From Hypericum androsaemum (taxonomy: Eukaryota; Streptophyta; Magnoliopsida; Malpighiales; Hypericaceae), in the NCBI GenBank assembly GCA_963995505.1, contig OZ023181.1, positions 17,914,221 to 17,978,220 of the forward strand: a DNA stretch of 64,000 bases, read 5' to 3'. A program made the translations under genes and the position numbers. Under the pieces are notes generated by a model. It was not told where the DNA came from, did no database searches, and saw nothing but the letters and a program-made list of their open reading frames with translations. Shown piece by piece: positions 20,736-33,427 of this stretch; position 1 is the stretch's first letter; every line of letters begins with the position of its first letter.

Positions 20736-21104
20736 TCCTAAGCTAATTGATATTCATAGACTTGCCCAAATTTAGACGATTCACTATTTTTTAGTTGAAT
20801 AGATCTATAAATATTGATAAATTTATTTATACTAAATTTTAATATTATCATACTCTCACGACTTGAATTTAAATTTCTGATTAAATTATTATAATTATAT
20901 GTATGTATGATCCGAATGTATGTTGTTAGGTTATACCCATTAATTAACAATAATGATGATAATCTGAATGTTTACTGACATATGGTATTTGTGAATTGAG
21001 AGGCAAACTTTCCAATAAACACGGTTTGTAATGTCCACGTGAAGTGATTGGCATTCATCGTATCGCTGACCATTCATGTACCATCATCACAATTTCATAA
21101 TAAT

Positions 21105-21148
21105 TGATCCCCCCGCCCCCGACCCCACCCCACCCCCCCCCCCCCCAA
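21105..21148. repeat. C-rich tract (poly-C with GACCCCACCCC)
   Basis: A 40-base C-rich run including more than a dozen consecutive C, immediately left of the target duplication of the next element. The opposite strand could form a G-quadruplex. Confidence 0.8.
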
Positions 21149-22464
21149 CTAGGTTTTTGGAATTTTTTTTCAAATAGGTAAAAAATATACATATTTTTTC
21201 TAAATAAATAAAAAGTTATATATATTTTCAAAATAGATTTAATATTAAAATTTTTTGAAGAAGACGCCCTCACAAAATGGTGACTCCACTGCAAACGTCC
21301 ATTCATGTCAGGGAGACCGGATTCATGTCACGCACCTCCTATTAAATAATTATTTTCATCTTTACGGGTAGTCCGTAATAGTTGCCGATGCATATATTGT
21401 CCGTAATAGTTTCCTGTTCCCTGGGAGACTAATTTGACACTTATTTTTATATGTACAAGGGATGCTCCTACTGTTGAAATATCGAGCTAATTAGCTAGAA
21501 CCAGTCGGCTCTCCTTCAATTCTGAAATTTATGTCAATACTTTAATACAATTATATTATATTAAACTCATAATTAAAACTAACCTCAAAAATTTTTTATA
21601 GTCCAAAATCTAAGCACCATAGATTTAATCTGCACATAATACTAAAAATTATTAGACAATGGATAATGAATATTAGTCATGTAGTAATTTAAAAAATAAT
21701 AAAATTTCGAAATTAAATAATAAGAGAACTAATTACAAATGTATATGGTACAGAGTTAAATTTTCATACCTAATAATATAATTAATTAATTTTTGGAATA
21801 ATATAAATGTAGAACCAATTAATCAATTAGAGACCAATTTTTGCAAAAGCTTCCACGTTGACTTGCAATTTCTAGAATCATTTGCCTATTGCATTTACGT
21901 AAACATCTCAAATTGATATTTTTGTTCATGCAACTAGCATTTGGCATTCAAAACAATCCCATACGTTTATGCTTATCATTAAAAAATCCGAAATTCATTT
22001 TACGATGGTTACAGCAAAGTTTCAACCAAGCAATTCTTAATATAGATGAAGAATTACCATAAATCTAGATTATGATAAAATCATAAATATTGAATATACT
22101 AAATGTTATCTATGTTGAAACCATTATATAATTTTCATAATATAATTACAGAAATATTAAAAACTAACATGTGGAGATAAAGTAATAACTATTCCGGTCA
22201 AAAATATAATGTCTGTTCTAATTTTATCTTCACCTTAAAAAAAATTATAATTTATGTGGAGGCGCCATGCCAATTCGGCGCCTCCCTTCTATTATTTTTT
22301 TTTTGATTTCGAATCTTACAGTAGGGGCCATGTGTAAATGACTGCAACGGAGGCGCCATTTTGTGAGGGCACCTTCTTCAAAAAATTTTAATATTAAAAA
22401 AAATTTCAACCTATTTTGAAAACATGTATAACTTTTTGTCTATTTAAAAATCTCCTAGGTTTTT
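21149..22464. mobile_element. terminal-inverted-repeat element with 10-bp direct flanks
   Basis: Exact direct repeat CTAGGTTTTT flanks the element (21149-21158 and 22455-22464). The inner ends are inverted: the left runs through AATATTAAAATTTTTTGAAG to CGCCCTCACAAAATGG, and the right, read on minus, has the same order, about 150 bases in all. The middle is AT-rich without coding signal and holds GGCGCC-containing palindromes near 22258-22290. Size of the flanking repeat (9-10) suggests a Mutator-type element; it is non-autonomous. Confidence 0.7.
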
Positions 22465-22976
22465 ATGCAATTGCATTTATTTCCACTTTTTCTGTCTAGC
22501 TGCAATGTAAAAAAAACAAACAATCATTTAGATTAACTAACTAGGGCATTGTTTAGGTTTAACTAGGTATCGAGTTTGAGTCATTGAGAAGACAACATTG
22601 TTACTTACTTGTTGAGAGAGTTTTGCACCTTTCAAAGATCTCATCCAGCTCGAGTCTCGATTAATCGACTCTTAAGACCGAATACCAAATGATATAAACC
22701 AAAAAATTATAAACTAAATATTTTTTATAAATATATTTTATTTTATTCGAATATGAATAATTATATATATAATTTGATTGTTATATTTTCTCATACGAAT
22801 ATGAGATTGTAACTATGGCCTCGTTAAAACTCTATCACAGTAAAATCTAATAGAAAACAGATTTTTTACTTATCTGGTTTTTCAGTACAGATGTAATACG
22901 AATATGGAGTCCGAATTAAAAATTTATGAATTTGGTGTCCACGTAAACAGGCCAGCCAAAATATGACTTCCAGACT

Positions 22977-23036
22977 CGTATTTCGGACGAAATACGACTT
23001 TCAAAGTCGTAAACAGTATACGACTTTTAAAGTCGT
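22977..23036. repeat. cluster of three short perfect palindromes
   Basis: CGTATTTCG-GA-CGAAATACG (22977-22996), ACGACTTTCAAAGTCGT (22994-23010) and ACGACTTTTAAAGTCGT (23020-23036) lie within 60 bases, built from the same ATACGACTTT motif. A GTGTCCACGT motif about 40 bases upstream resembles that in the GTCGGATCTTGG foldback family, so this may be a diverged relative. Confidence 0.75.
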
Positions 23037-24830
23037 GTTTGTCCAGAATACGACTTCAAGAGGAGTATTGGTGGCGAGGGGACATGAAATCCACACAGCT
23101 CAATTGGTGGGCGACAAATCATCATATCCCAATGGGATGGGTTCTATAGATGTTCAACACAAAAAAATATTAATTAGACAATTTAAAGAAAGTTATTCTA
23201 GTTTAGTATGTTGAAATTCGAGTCATTAGAAAAACATCAATATTAATTACTTAATAAAAGACTTTATTACTATTAAAATATACCACACAAAGCTCGAATA
23301 TGGTTAATCGATAGATATAAAAGAACATAGAGCAAATTGCGCTAGGATTTCTTGGTTATCGGCGCTGCGGTACCTCATTTTAAAATATTATTTTATCATC
23401 ATCTTTATTTAATTTTATTATACATTTTAATCTTCCGCTCACATCATCATTTTATAGACACGATCTCAAATTCTTCGCCTTATATTTTGCCATTTGAGTG
23501 AAATCTAAGGCTGGACATAATTCAGCTGAAATACATAATGCCTTTTGTCTGACATTTCTGTCCAAATTTTAGAAAAAAAAGAAACAATAAAAAATAAATC
23601 CCTGTTAAAAAAAATGAAACCTTTTAAAAGATCTGAAATATGCTAAATAATAGTTTAAAGGTCCATAGCGGATTCGGCATGTTCAAGGATTAAAAGAAGT
23701 TTGTGTATAATATATAAAATTGAACACTACTTGAGAGTTGCTTCCAAGTATTTAGATAATTAGATTCTTTTAAGGATGATTTGGATTCAAAATTTATAAA
23801 CAAAAAATTTATTATTAAGAGACATCTAAATTGAACCTATACAAATTATAATACTCGATTATTATTGAGTGATGATGTCCTTGTTGAGAATTCTATTTTT
23901 TAGTGTACGATTTGGTAGAAATATTTATAAATGTTGAAAATTTGTTAATCTATTATTTTAAAATTTTGAATTAGAGGGGTCCAATCCAAGCAGTCAATCT
24001 CGTTGGGATCCTTTGTGGTTTTGAAATTTCTGTCCCTTAAGCTTGACGCATCCCAAGCCAAACGTCCCTCCAAATATTGACCCATCCTATTCCAAGTCCA
24101 GGCCGATTCTGAGTGAGACAAGGCACCAGTGTTATCCGCTCGATGGTTGCCTTTACCTCACCTTTTGTTGGTCCGCTAACTGAGTAATCCAGACAAGTAA
24201 CTGAAAAAGGGAATACCTCCATAGCTTCGGACATAAACAATTGTTGGATTAGACTAACTTGACATCGAACCGAATGGAAGTGGTTGCAATATTATCAAGC
24301 ACAATCTGAACTCTATTTTTTAATACTAGATATCCTCCAACCGAGTTATGTGAGATTTTAAAAGTTAGCAAAATTCTCCAAACGAGTATTTACTAATGTT
24401 ACATTCTTAATTATTCGAACTCGACACCTCTTGATCAAACTAGAACAACTATCTCACCAGTTGATCTAAGTATTTGTTGTAAGAATAAACTCTAGTTTAG
24501 TACACATAGTGGTAGTTATTTGAATGGTGTCTAGTGTGTTATGTTAGACAATTTACTAACATCTATTTAATTCTGTTATCAACGCTATTCAAATTTCAAT
24601 AATTAAACACTTGTGGGTCAGGATTAATTTCAAGTTTAAGCGAGTCGAGACTAAAAAAGTTGCTTCATGTCTTCTACATTAATTAAACACTAGTGTGTGG
24701 TCATTTTTTTGGCTGATGTGTCATTATTAATTTTTGTCTCATGTGTCCTTGTTTTTGAATGATATTACAAGTTTGTCATTAAAAATCTTTTCGCGTCCCA
24801 TTGTCCCTGATTCTATCGAGAACTCAATAT
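23037..24830. other. intergenic, no gene seen
   Basis: AT-rich; a 67-codon minus frame at 24037-24240 has no recognisable domain. Nothing supported. Confidence 0.45.
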
Positions 24831-25599
24831 CACCTTGTTGAGGTACAAAAATAATCTCAAATTATCAAGGATATCTTGAGCTCTCCAATTCGGTCTCAAA
24901 GTGACCGGGTGACCGATGACCGGCATGGTCTCAAAGTGGGTGGTGTCATCTCAGAGAGATCAATGTCGGGTGATCGATGTTTGGTATCGTCCCGAAGAGA
25001 CTGATGTCGGATGACCGGTGATTGGTGTCATCCCAAAGAGGCTGATTCCGGTCTTGAGTTGGGTAGAAATTGATAATGGTCTTCTCTTGGTCAAGACCGA
25101 TGACGGTCTCCCAATGATGGTCTCTCCTTGGTTGAGACCGGTGACGGTATACTACCTCAGTTTATTGTCCTTCGATGCCAAACATTCATCTTTGATAAAT
25201 TGGCGGTAACTTATGACTCGAACATTGGATTGAGCTGATTCTTTCGGCTATGGAAAGGCAAGACAAATATCTACAACTTTATAGTTTATAACTTTTTCCA
25301 ATTCGAAGCAGAAGGTGGTTAAAAATCTACTTCAAGATGAGCATGCTTCAAATCGGTTCAGTCCGCTTCCCGCTTCCAAGGCCAAAGCGCTAGCTTCCCG
25401 CTTCCAAGACCAAAACGGCCGGTTTGGTCCGCTTCCCGCCCGCCTGGGTGATACTCCTTGGTAAAATGCTCATAACTTTCTATCCGGAGCTCGGATTGAG
25501 ACGATTCAAGTTGCTGTGCGAAGCCAAGACGTAGATCTACGACTTTGTAGTTTGTGATGTCTTAGGATTCGCGGAGGAAGCAGGTCAAAAATATGGGAA

Positions 25600-25930
25600 A
25601 ATGCGGGAGGAAACTTTGGTCCTCAAGGCGGGAACCCGGATGTGCACTTTGATCTACAAGGTGGGAATCCGGATGTATGCTTTGACCAACAAGGTGGAAG
25701 TCCGGATGGTTGCTTTGACCTTCGAGGCGGGAGCCCGGGTTGGACACCTTGGCTCTCGAAGTGGGATGTCCAGGTTGAACGCCTTCACCCACGAAGTGGG
25801 ATGTCCGGGTTGGACGCCTTTGTCCTCGAAGTGGGATGTCCGGGTTATGTATCTCGAACCGTGAAGTGATATGTCCGGGTGGGTACCTCAGCCCTTGAAG
25901 CGGATGTCCGAGTGGGCGCTATCTCGCTTT
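25600..25930 (+). repeat. LTR-internal minisatellite (about 45-bp units)
   Basis: Units built on CGAAGTGGGATGTCCGGGTT and related GGCGGGAACCCGGATG forms follow each other about seven to eight times. The same array is present in the LTRs at about 31155-31480 and 37156-37480. Confidence 0.7.
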
Positions 25931-27061
25931 AAGCTTGGTAGTGGACGCCGTCCCACTTTGGACTTGGCGGTAGACGTCCTCCTACCTCGAGTTGTTGGTA
26001 ACTTACCTCCGGGTTCGCGTAGAGTGGTTCGAACTCGTTATTATCTTCGGATGGTTTATCAGACCGCTCGGCCCGCTCCAAGGCAGGAGACTTGTGCCGC
26101 CTTACCTATGTAAGCGGTAGGATGGTGCCGCTAGGGGCACCCGGGCAGTAGGCCCACGATTGTCATTTCAGACTTCAAGGAGATGGGCTGCCTAGGGCAT
26201 AGGAGCGGTAGTATACCGCCCTTCATGTGCAAGCATGGGCGGTAGGATCCACTTTGGAACGTGAGTGGTAGGACCGGTTCGGCCTTTCTCTTGGTTGAAG
26301 GCGGGAGGCGAATTCTGCTTAGGGCCTGAGCGGAAGGAGCCCACTTGGAAGAGCCGGCGGTAAGGGAGACGATAGGGATGGCTCATGGGCGGTAAGTTCT
26401 GCCTCGGGCCTAAAGGCGGTAAATTCCACCTCGGACCTAAGGGCGGTAAGACTTGCCTTTCATCTCGAATTTTGTAAGCAAGAGGTCGGGCGATAGGAAG
26501 AGGTTCGCTAGCCTGGGCGGAAGGAGAATTCTGCCTATGGCCTGAGCAGAATGAGCCCGCTCGGAGGAGCTAGCGGTAAGCAAGGCGATGAAGCTCATGG
26601 GTGGTAAGGCCCGCTTCGGGCCTAAAGGCGGGAAGGCTCAGTATACATGAAGCCTTTTTGTTCCAGGTAGGCGGGAGACTTGGGCCTATTTTGGAGTTCG
26701 CTTTGGGCCTAAAGGCGATATGCTATTTAGACATGACGGACTTGAGCCAAGATTTTGCGTGGAAGATTCGAGAAGGTCAAGACGATCTTTATTTTCCTAA
26801 CTTGAGCTGAGATTCTCAATATTTGGCAAGACTTGGTAAGTTCCTCTTTTGGCCATGATTGCTTGGTCGTCACATTTTGAAAGCTTCCTAGTCGAGGACG
26901 GGATCTGCTCATTTAAGGAAGACGGCTTGTACTGAGCCGAGGGGATCCCGTCATATTAGGAACAAATAACTTGAAGTGGATCTCTCGAGATTGAGACTTG
27001 GAGCCGAAGGTTTTGGAGGCAGTTTAGGATTTCCTATTCTGAAGACGTGGAGGTTAGGTCA

Positions 27062-27080
27062 AGGTACTCTATATAAGGAG
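27062..27080 (+). promoter_or_regulatory. LTR TATA box
   Basis: CTCTATATAAGGAGGGCTC lies about 200 bases before the LTR end, the usual position for an LTR promoter. Counterparts lie near 32617 and 38618. Confidence 0.6.
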
Positions 27081-27530
27081 GGCTCGGGCGAGAGAACGGA
27101 CATCAATCACCAACACAACAAATAAATCTATTTACTCTTTATCGTTTCCTTAGCTCGTAGCTCGTAGTCTAGCTCTTTTTTCACCCTTTTCGTTAGGCCG
27201 ACCTTGAGACGACCACTCCAGATCCATCTCGGGTAGTCTTGACATTCTTGTACCTACTTTCTCCGCAACATATTTTTTGGCACCCTCGGTGGGACAAAGG
27301 AGGGCGTCTGAGAAGGCGGTCTAGCTTCGTTCGATCAAGTTGTCCAAAAATTATGATGCTCAAGCCAACTCCAAAGAGGTGGCACCCTCTTCCCAGCAAC
27401 CCGTTGGGAGGAATCCATCCGATGTGGCTTTCGGCAAGGAGGCGGCACCACCAATATCTTCTCAGCAAATTGCCGGGAAGAACTCCACCAACTCAGCTCG
27501 TAACAAAGAGCCGACCCTCCCTACTCTCAG

Positions 27531-30122
27531 ATGGGTGTTGGGAGAAACTTCACCAACTCGGCATCCCTCAAGATGCCGACGGATCCACTCACCTCTATGG
27601 CTGGGACGCTTGAGGTTATCACCGCTCTACTTGACAAGATGCAGCAAAATCTCAAGGAGACGATAAGAAGTAGCGATAAAATCCTAATGCGAAGCAATGA
27701 GTTCTACCATAAATTCTCCAATCAACCCTATGAAGTTCGGGATGACATGGGCGAAGCACTTCGGGAAACATCTCCCGATCTCGATGATGGGATGGCATAC
27801 ATAGGGTCATCACCCTTCACTCAGCTTACTTTGCGACAACCGGTATGGTCTTTACCTTACCGTAATGCCGAGACTCCAGACACAAATTTACTAAACCAAC
27901 ACCTATCGGTTGAGGCTTCTAATGATAGGGGGTTGCAAAAGTCATTTACAAGCGAGGTGATCCAAGAGATTCCTGTGACGGCCACCGACTACCCAATGGT
28001 TCATGATGTTACTCATATTCTGACCACGGGACTTGTTGAGGATGATGTCAACCGACAAAGAGAGCTCGTTGAGGACGATATCAACCGACAAGAAGAGTTC
28101 GATAAGGATGACGAGCTCGATGACGATGACGCCAACCAACAAGAAGAGCTCGTGGATGACGAGCTCGATGATGACGATGTCAACCAACAAGCAGAGCTCG
28201 CGGATGATGAGCTCGATGACGACGATGTCAACCAACAAGAAGAGCTCGCGGATGACGAGCTCGATGGTGACGATGTCAACCAACAAGAAGAGCTCGATGA
28301 GGATGACGAGCTCGTTGAGGATGACATCAACCGACAAGAAGAGTTCGATGATGACGACGTTAACCGACAAGGAGAGCTCGATGAGGATGACATCAACCAT
28401 CAACTGGTGTTCGGATCTACCCAACAACAAGAGATGGAAGGACAACCTCAACTCTCTCAATTTGAAGGCTTGGCTTCACATCAATGTCTTGGGGGGCAAC
28501 CGGCAATCAAACCCCCCGCGAGTACTTTCGTTGCTATGGTTGGCATCCAACAAAGCCAAAAAGGAGAGAGGCCAAAGCCAACAAAGACCTCCCAGACGTG
28601 GAGGGAAAGGCTCGGGGGGCAAGGACGACCGCCCGATAATAGTTTCCCAAAAGCTCGAAAGTCCTTTCATTCGAGGAGAGCTGATGACCCAAAGAAAATA
28701 AAGACCGACCCCAAGACTCGGTGGACAAGACTCGGGGGGCACGGAAGGCCGCCCGATAATAGCATTTCAAAGGCCCAGAACTCTTGTCATATGAGGGGAG
28801 CCGATTATCCCGAGCGAGGGAAGGTCGACCTTAAAATCCAAAGAGCAAGACTCTTGGGGCAAGGACGACCGCCCGATAACGGCATCCCAAGGACTCAAAA
28901 TTTTCATCCAAGGAGAGCCGATGAGACGTGGAGGCTCCATCACCCTTGTATCAAGGTGGACCTTCAAGACGGGTCCAACCCACACCGGTATGCCTTCGAT
29001 CGACTTGGAGACAAAAAGGTCACCACTAAGCCACCAACGCAAGACGTCCTTACCAAGACCCAGAGGCGTCGCCTTAAGAGAAAGGTCCAGAGACAGAAGC
29101 AAGTCATCGAGTTTCTCGAAGGGCAATTGGTGGAACAAAAGGCCAAACTGGAGGAACGAAAGGCACTCCTAGCTCGCCCACGGGTGAAATACTATTTAGC
29201 CTCGACTCGAGGCTAGGCCAAGGAGGTCGAAGCTGATAAGGAAAAGAAAGGAAATGACCTCAAGCATATTAGGGAGGTCCGACCCAAGGCACCCACTGAC
29301 CTACATGAGAAGTTGATCCGTAAATGGGTACCTAAAATGAGAAGCGGGATCCGCCCAAAGAAGGATTACCCTCAGCAAGGCGGGATCGACCGTAAGAGAA
29401 AGGAGGTCTCGATTGACATTGAGACGAGGTACATCAAGTTTGGGGACTTCCTAAGCAAGCTGAAAATTAATATGACGCCGACTATCCTTGAACCGGAACC
29501 TGGCCAACCAAGCCACTTCAAGGTTGACGTGATCGAAGGAGACCTTATTGACCCGCGAGTAGGAGAGGCGTGCTCAACCATACTTACGGTGGGGGACTTC
29601 GGTGGCAGCGTCACGATTGCAAAGGCCGTCCGAGGGGGATGCGAGCATTTAAAGCTCATTTACGTCATGGCTCATATCAGCAGGGAGCCGGTCAAGAGAG
29701 TCTTCGTGGACGACGGGGTGGTGAACGTCCCTCCTCACTCACTTTTCAAAAATTCAAGCGAGGAGAGGGAGATACTGACCTCGATCAGCACATCCAAAGC
29801 CAACTTTATTGAGAAGGGGCAAAACTCGATCTGCCCTAGTCATGTAGTCCCATCTTCCAACCGCCAATGTCTAATTCAATAGAAATTAGATGGAAAGGTG
29901 AAGATCGTGTTGGTCGATGCCCATCCATTCATGTTGGCCACATGCTACATTGAAGTGGTCTTCTACGACGGGTCCATAGTGTCAACAAGGGTGGTCTGGA
30001 GTAGCATGGACGATCAGTTTTCCCGGTATGTTACCTCGGCCAAATGGGAGGTCCTTACAGCCCGATGGTCGGTCAGTGCCATACCTGGGGGGCAAGCCCT
30101 CCATCTTACTTACAAGGAGTAA
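27531..30122 (+). pseudogene. retrotransposon internal ORF with acidic repeats and retropepsin-like remnant
   Basis: A single frame of 864 codons runs from the ATG at 27531 to 30122 with two in-frame TAG codons (29214-29216, 29880-29882). Part 1 (561 residues) has no gag zinc knuckle. It contains about nine acidic repeats of the type DDDVNQQEELADDELD (residues about 170-290), then three repeats around GGQGRPPDNS, and a basic coiled-coil-like end (QRRRLKRKVQRQKQVIEFLE). Part 2 has EPVKRVFVDDGVVNVPPHSL, resembling the retropepsin region of Gypsy elements (RVLVDxGSxVNV), but the expected Ser-Ala after the catalytic Asp-Gly is replaced. Both stops are also present in the duplicated copy (33 to 36 kb). 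Identity of part 1 as a gag is inferred from position only. Confidence 0.6.
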
Positions 30123-30388
30123 GGCGATACGAAAGGTGACAAGGTAATTAGAGGTCTACGCTTTGTCATATATGAGTCGGCCGGGTATATCTTTGAGGAC
30201 AAGGGCTTAGACCTCTTAGGGGTGCATAAGAGAAAGTGACCATCACCGTACCCCAAGCAACTTTCTACTGCCAAGGCTGAGGTAAAGGATCCTATGACGC
30301 AATAAGTTCATCAAGACAAGAGGATTTTTAAGGACCACGTCAACGCTTCTCGCCTGGTCGTACCGAAGCGTTAACGTACGGGGGGCAT

Positions 30389-32819
30389 TGTTGAGGTACA
30401 AAAATAATCTCAAATTATCAAAGATATCTTGAGCTCTCCGGTGCGGTCTCAAAGTGACCGGGTGACCGATGACCGGCATAGTCTCAAAGTGGATGGTGTC
30501 ATCTCAGAGAGATCAATGTCGGGTGATCGATGTTTGGTATCGTCCCGAAGAAACCGATATCGGATGATCGGTGATTGGTGTCATCTCAAAGAGGCTGATT
30601 CCAGTCTTGAGTTGGGCAGAAATCGATAATGGTCTTCTCTTGGTCAAGACCGATAACGGTCTCCCAATGATGGTCTCTCCTTGGTTGAGACCGGTGACGG
30701 TAAACTACCTCAGTTTATTGTCCTTCGATGCCAAACATTCATCTTTGGTAAATTGGCGGTAACTTATGACTCGAACATTGGATTGAGCTGATTCTTTCGG
30801 CTATGGAAAGGCAAGATAAATATCTACAACTTTATAGTTTATAACTTTTTCCAATTTGAAGCAGAAGGTGGTTAAAAATCTACTTCAAGATGAGCATGCT
30901 TCAAATCGGTTCAGTCCGCTTCCCGCTTCCAAGGCCAAAGCGCTAGCTTCCCGCTTCCAAGGCCAAAGCGGCCGGTTTGGTCCGCTTCCCGCCCGCCTGG
31001 GTGACACTCCTTGGTAAAATGCTCATAACTTTCTATCCGGAGCTCGGATTGAGATGATTTAAGTTGCTGTGCGAAGCCAAGACGTAGATCTACGACTTTG
31101 TAGTTTGTGATGTCTTAGGATTCAGGGAGGAATTAGGTCAAAAATATGGGAAAATGTGGAAGGAAACTTTGGTCCTCAAGGCAGAAACCCGGATGTGCAC
31201 TTTGATCTACAAGGCGGGAATTTGAATGTATCCTTTGACCTACAAGGTGGAAGTCCAGATGGTTGCTTTGATCTTCGAGGCGGGAGCCCGGGTTGGACAC
31301 CTTGGCTCTCGAAGTGGGATGTCCGGGTTGAACGCCTTCACCCTCGAAGTGGGATGTCTGGGTTGGACGCCTTTGTTCTCGAAGTGGAATGTCCGGGTTA
31401 TGTATCTCGAACCGTAAAGTGATATGTCCGGGTGGGTACCTCAGCCCTTGAAGCAGATGTCCGAGTGGGCGCTATCTCGCTTTAAGCTTGGTAGTGGACG
31501 CCGTCCCACTTTGGACTTGGCGGTAGACGTCCTCCTACCTCGAGTTGTTGGTAACTTACCTCCGGGTTCGCGTAGAGCAGTTCAAACTCGTTATTATCTT
31601 TGGATGGTTCATCGGACCGCTCGGCCCACTCCAAGACAGGAGACTTGTGCCGCCTTACCTATGTAAGCGGTAGGATGGTGCCGCTAGGGCCACCCGGGCG
31701 GTAAGCCCACGATCGTCATTTCGGACTTCAAGGAGATGGGCCGCCTAGGGCCTAGGAGCGGTAGTATACCACCCTTCATGTGCATGGGCGATAGGATCCG
31801 CTTTGGAATGTGAGCAGTAGGACCAGTTCGGCCTTTCTCTTGGTTGAAGGCGGGAGGCGAATTCTGCCTAGGGCCTGAGCGAAAGGAGCCCACTTGAAAG
31901 AGCCGGCAGTAAGGGAGACGATAGGGATGGCTCATGGGCGGTAAGTTCCGCCTCGGGCCTAAAGGCGATAAGTTTCGCCTCGGATCTAAGGGCGGTAAGG
32001 CTTATCTTTCATCTCGGATTTTGTAAGCGAGAGGCCGGGCGATAGGAAGAGGTTCGCTAGCCCGGGCGGAAGGAGAATTTTGCCTCTGGCCTGAGCGGAA
32101 TGAGCCCGCTCAGAGGAGCTAGTGGTAAGCAAGGCAATAAAGCTCATGGGCGGTAAGGCCCGCTTCGGGCCTAAAGGCGGGAAGGCTCAGTATACATGAA
32201 GCCTTTTTGTTCCGGGTAGGCGGGAGACTTGGGCCCGTTTTGGAGTTCGCTTTGGGCCTAAAGGCGATAAGTTATTTAGACATGACGGACTTGAGCCAAG
32301 ATTTTACGTGGAAGATTCGAGAAGGTCAAGACAATCTTTATTTTCCTAACTTGAGCCGAGATTCTCAATATTTGGCAAGACTTGGTAAGTTCCTCTTTAG
32401 GCCATGATTGCTTGGTCGTCACATTTTGAAAGCTTCCTAGTCGAGGACGGGATCTGCTCATTTAAGGAAGACGGCTTGTACTGAGCCGAGAGGATCCCGT
32501 CATATTAGGAACAAATAACTTGAAGCGGATCTCTCGAGATTGAGACTTGGAGCCGAAGGTTTTGGAGGCGGTTTATGATTTTCTATTCTGAAGACGCGGA
32601 GGTTAGGTCAATGTACTCTATATAAGGAGTGCTTGGGCGAGAAAACGGACATCAATCACCAACACAACAAACAAATCTATTTACTCTTTATCGTTTCCTT
32701 AGCTCGTAGCTCGTAGTCTAGCTCTTTTTTCACCCTTTCCGTTAGGCCGACCTTGGGACGACTACTCCGGATCCGTCTCGGGTAGTCTTGACGTTCTTGT
32801 ACCCACTTTCTCCGCAACA
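30389..32819 (+). repeat. right LTR (2431 bp)
   Basis: Starts TGTTGAGGTAC after the purine-rich CGGGGGGCAT and ends CCGCAACA before CACCT. Carries the same internal array and TATA box as the left LTR. Confidence 0.9.
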
Positions 32820-33427
32820 CACCTAATCCATCCCCTAGCAAATGAGAGGAATTAACCAGAAGTTGCATCCCCTCCAAAACCAGACCGGAGAAATCATGTT
32901 TGGTTAAAGTGAATGATATATCCCCAAGTTCTTACGCTCCACTTTTGTCTTCATCAGACATTAAAAATCTATTGAGGGATGAGTTCCAACACATTTCCTT
33001 TCGAAGTTCTAACTGGGCAAGCCCTGGAATACGATTGCCTGATCACAACCCACCCCGTGTTAGGATTAGATTGCAATTAGGGAGAAGAAAGAAAGAACAA
33101 AAAATGAAAGACACGTGATTTGTTGGGGATGTCGCTAAAAGCTAGATTTTCTCCACTATTTTCCAGATACGTGATTACAACAATGATACCAACTGATATT
33201 TATAGTGGGAAAAGATGCACCCTTAGTACAGTCCTAAGTAATAGACCCCAAAGCCAGTTGGATCAAATAAATTGTCTCTACTTTAGTTCAACAATGGTAG
33301 TTAGGCTAGACGAACAAGACTTCATCCGCGCATATAGCAGCAGAAAAGTACTCGGGAGCACCGTCATGTGGCTCCACTTGCTCATATCTTTGGTTCTCAT
33401 GGTCACACTATAAAATTCCCTTTGTAT

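Larger units (their letters stand above)
24836..27270 (+). repeat. left LTR (2435 bp)
   Basis: Begins TGTTGAGGTACAAAAATAAT and ends TCCGCAACA. It contains a degenerate tandem array (about 25600-25930) and a GGCGGTAAG-rich stretch (about 26100-26720). A TATATAAGG box lies near 27068, so transcription should start about 30 bases further. It differs from the right LTR by scattered substitutions. Confidence 0.9.
24831..32824 (+). mobile_element. complete non-autonomous LTR retrotransposon (Gypsy-like, no RT/INT)
   Basis: The element spans 24836-32819 (7984 bp) between exact CACCT target duplications (24831-24835 and 32820-32824). LTRs start TGTTGAGGTAC and end CCGCAACA. The 3.1-kb interior has a TTTTGGCACCCTCGGTGGG primer-site-like stretch just after the left LTR, one long interrupted frame (27531-30122) and a polypurine tract CGGGGGGCA before the right LTR. 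A retropepsin-like remnant is the only pol piece; reverse transcriptase, RNase H and integrase are absent, so mobility needed another element's enzymes. Its right half is duplicated in tandem with the flank (see 28069-40088). Confidence 0.9.

Noticed and set aside
24037..24240. 67-codon minus frame as a retroelement protein
   Set aside because: Composition hints at a retrotransposon scrap but no domain motif can be named.
28013..28460. Minus-strand poly-Ser and Leu/Val-rich frames (also at 33753-34461)
   Set aside because: Antisense shadows of the acidic-repeat frame; the second is a chimera made by the duplication junction.
29313..30122. An active aspartic protease
   Set aside because: The VDDGVVNV stretch lacks the usual Ser/Thr-Ala after Asp-Gly, and the frame has two in-frame stops shared by both copies.
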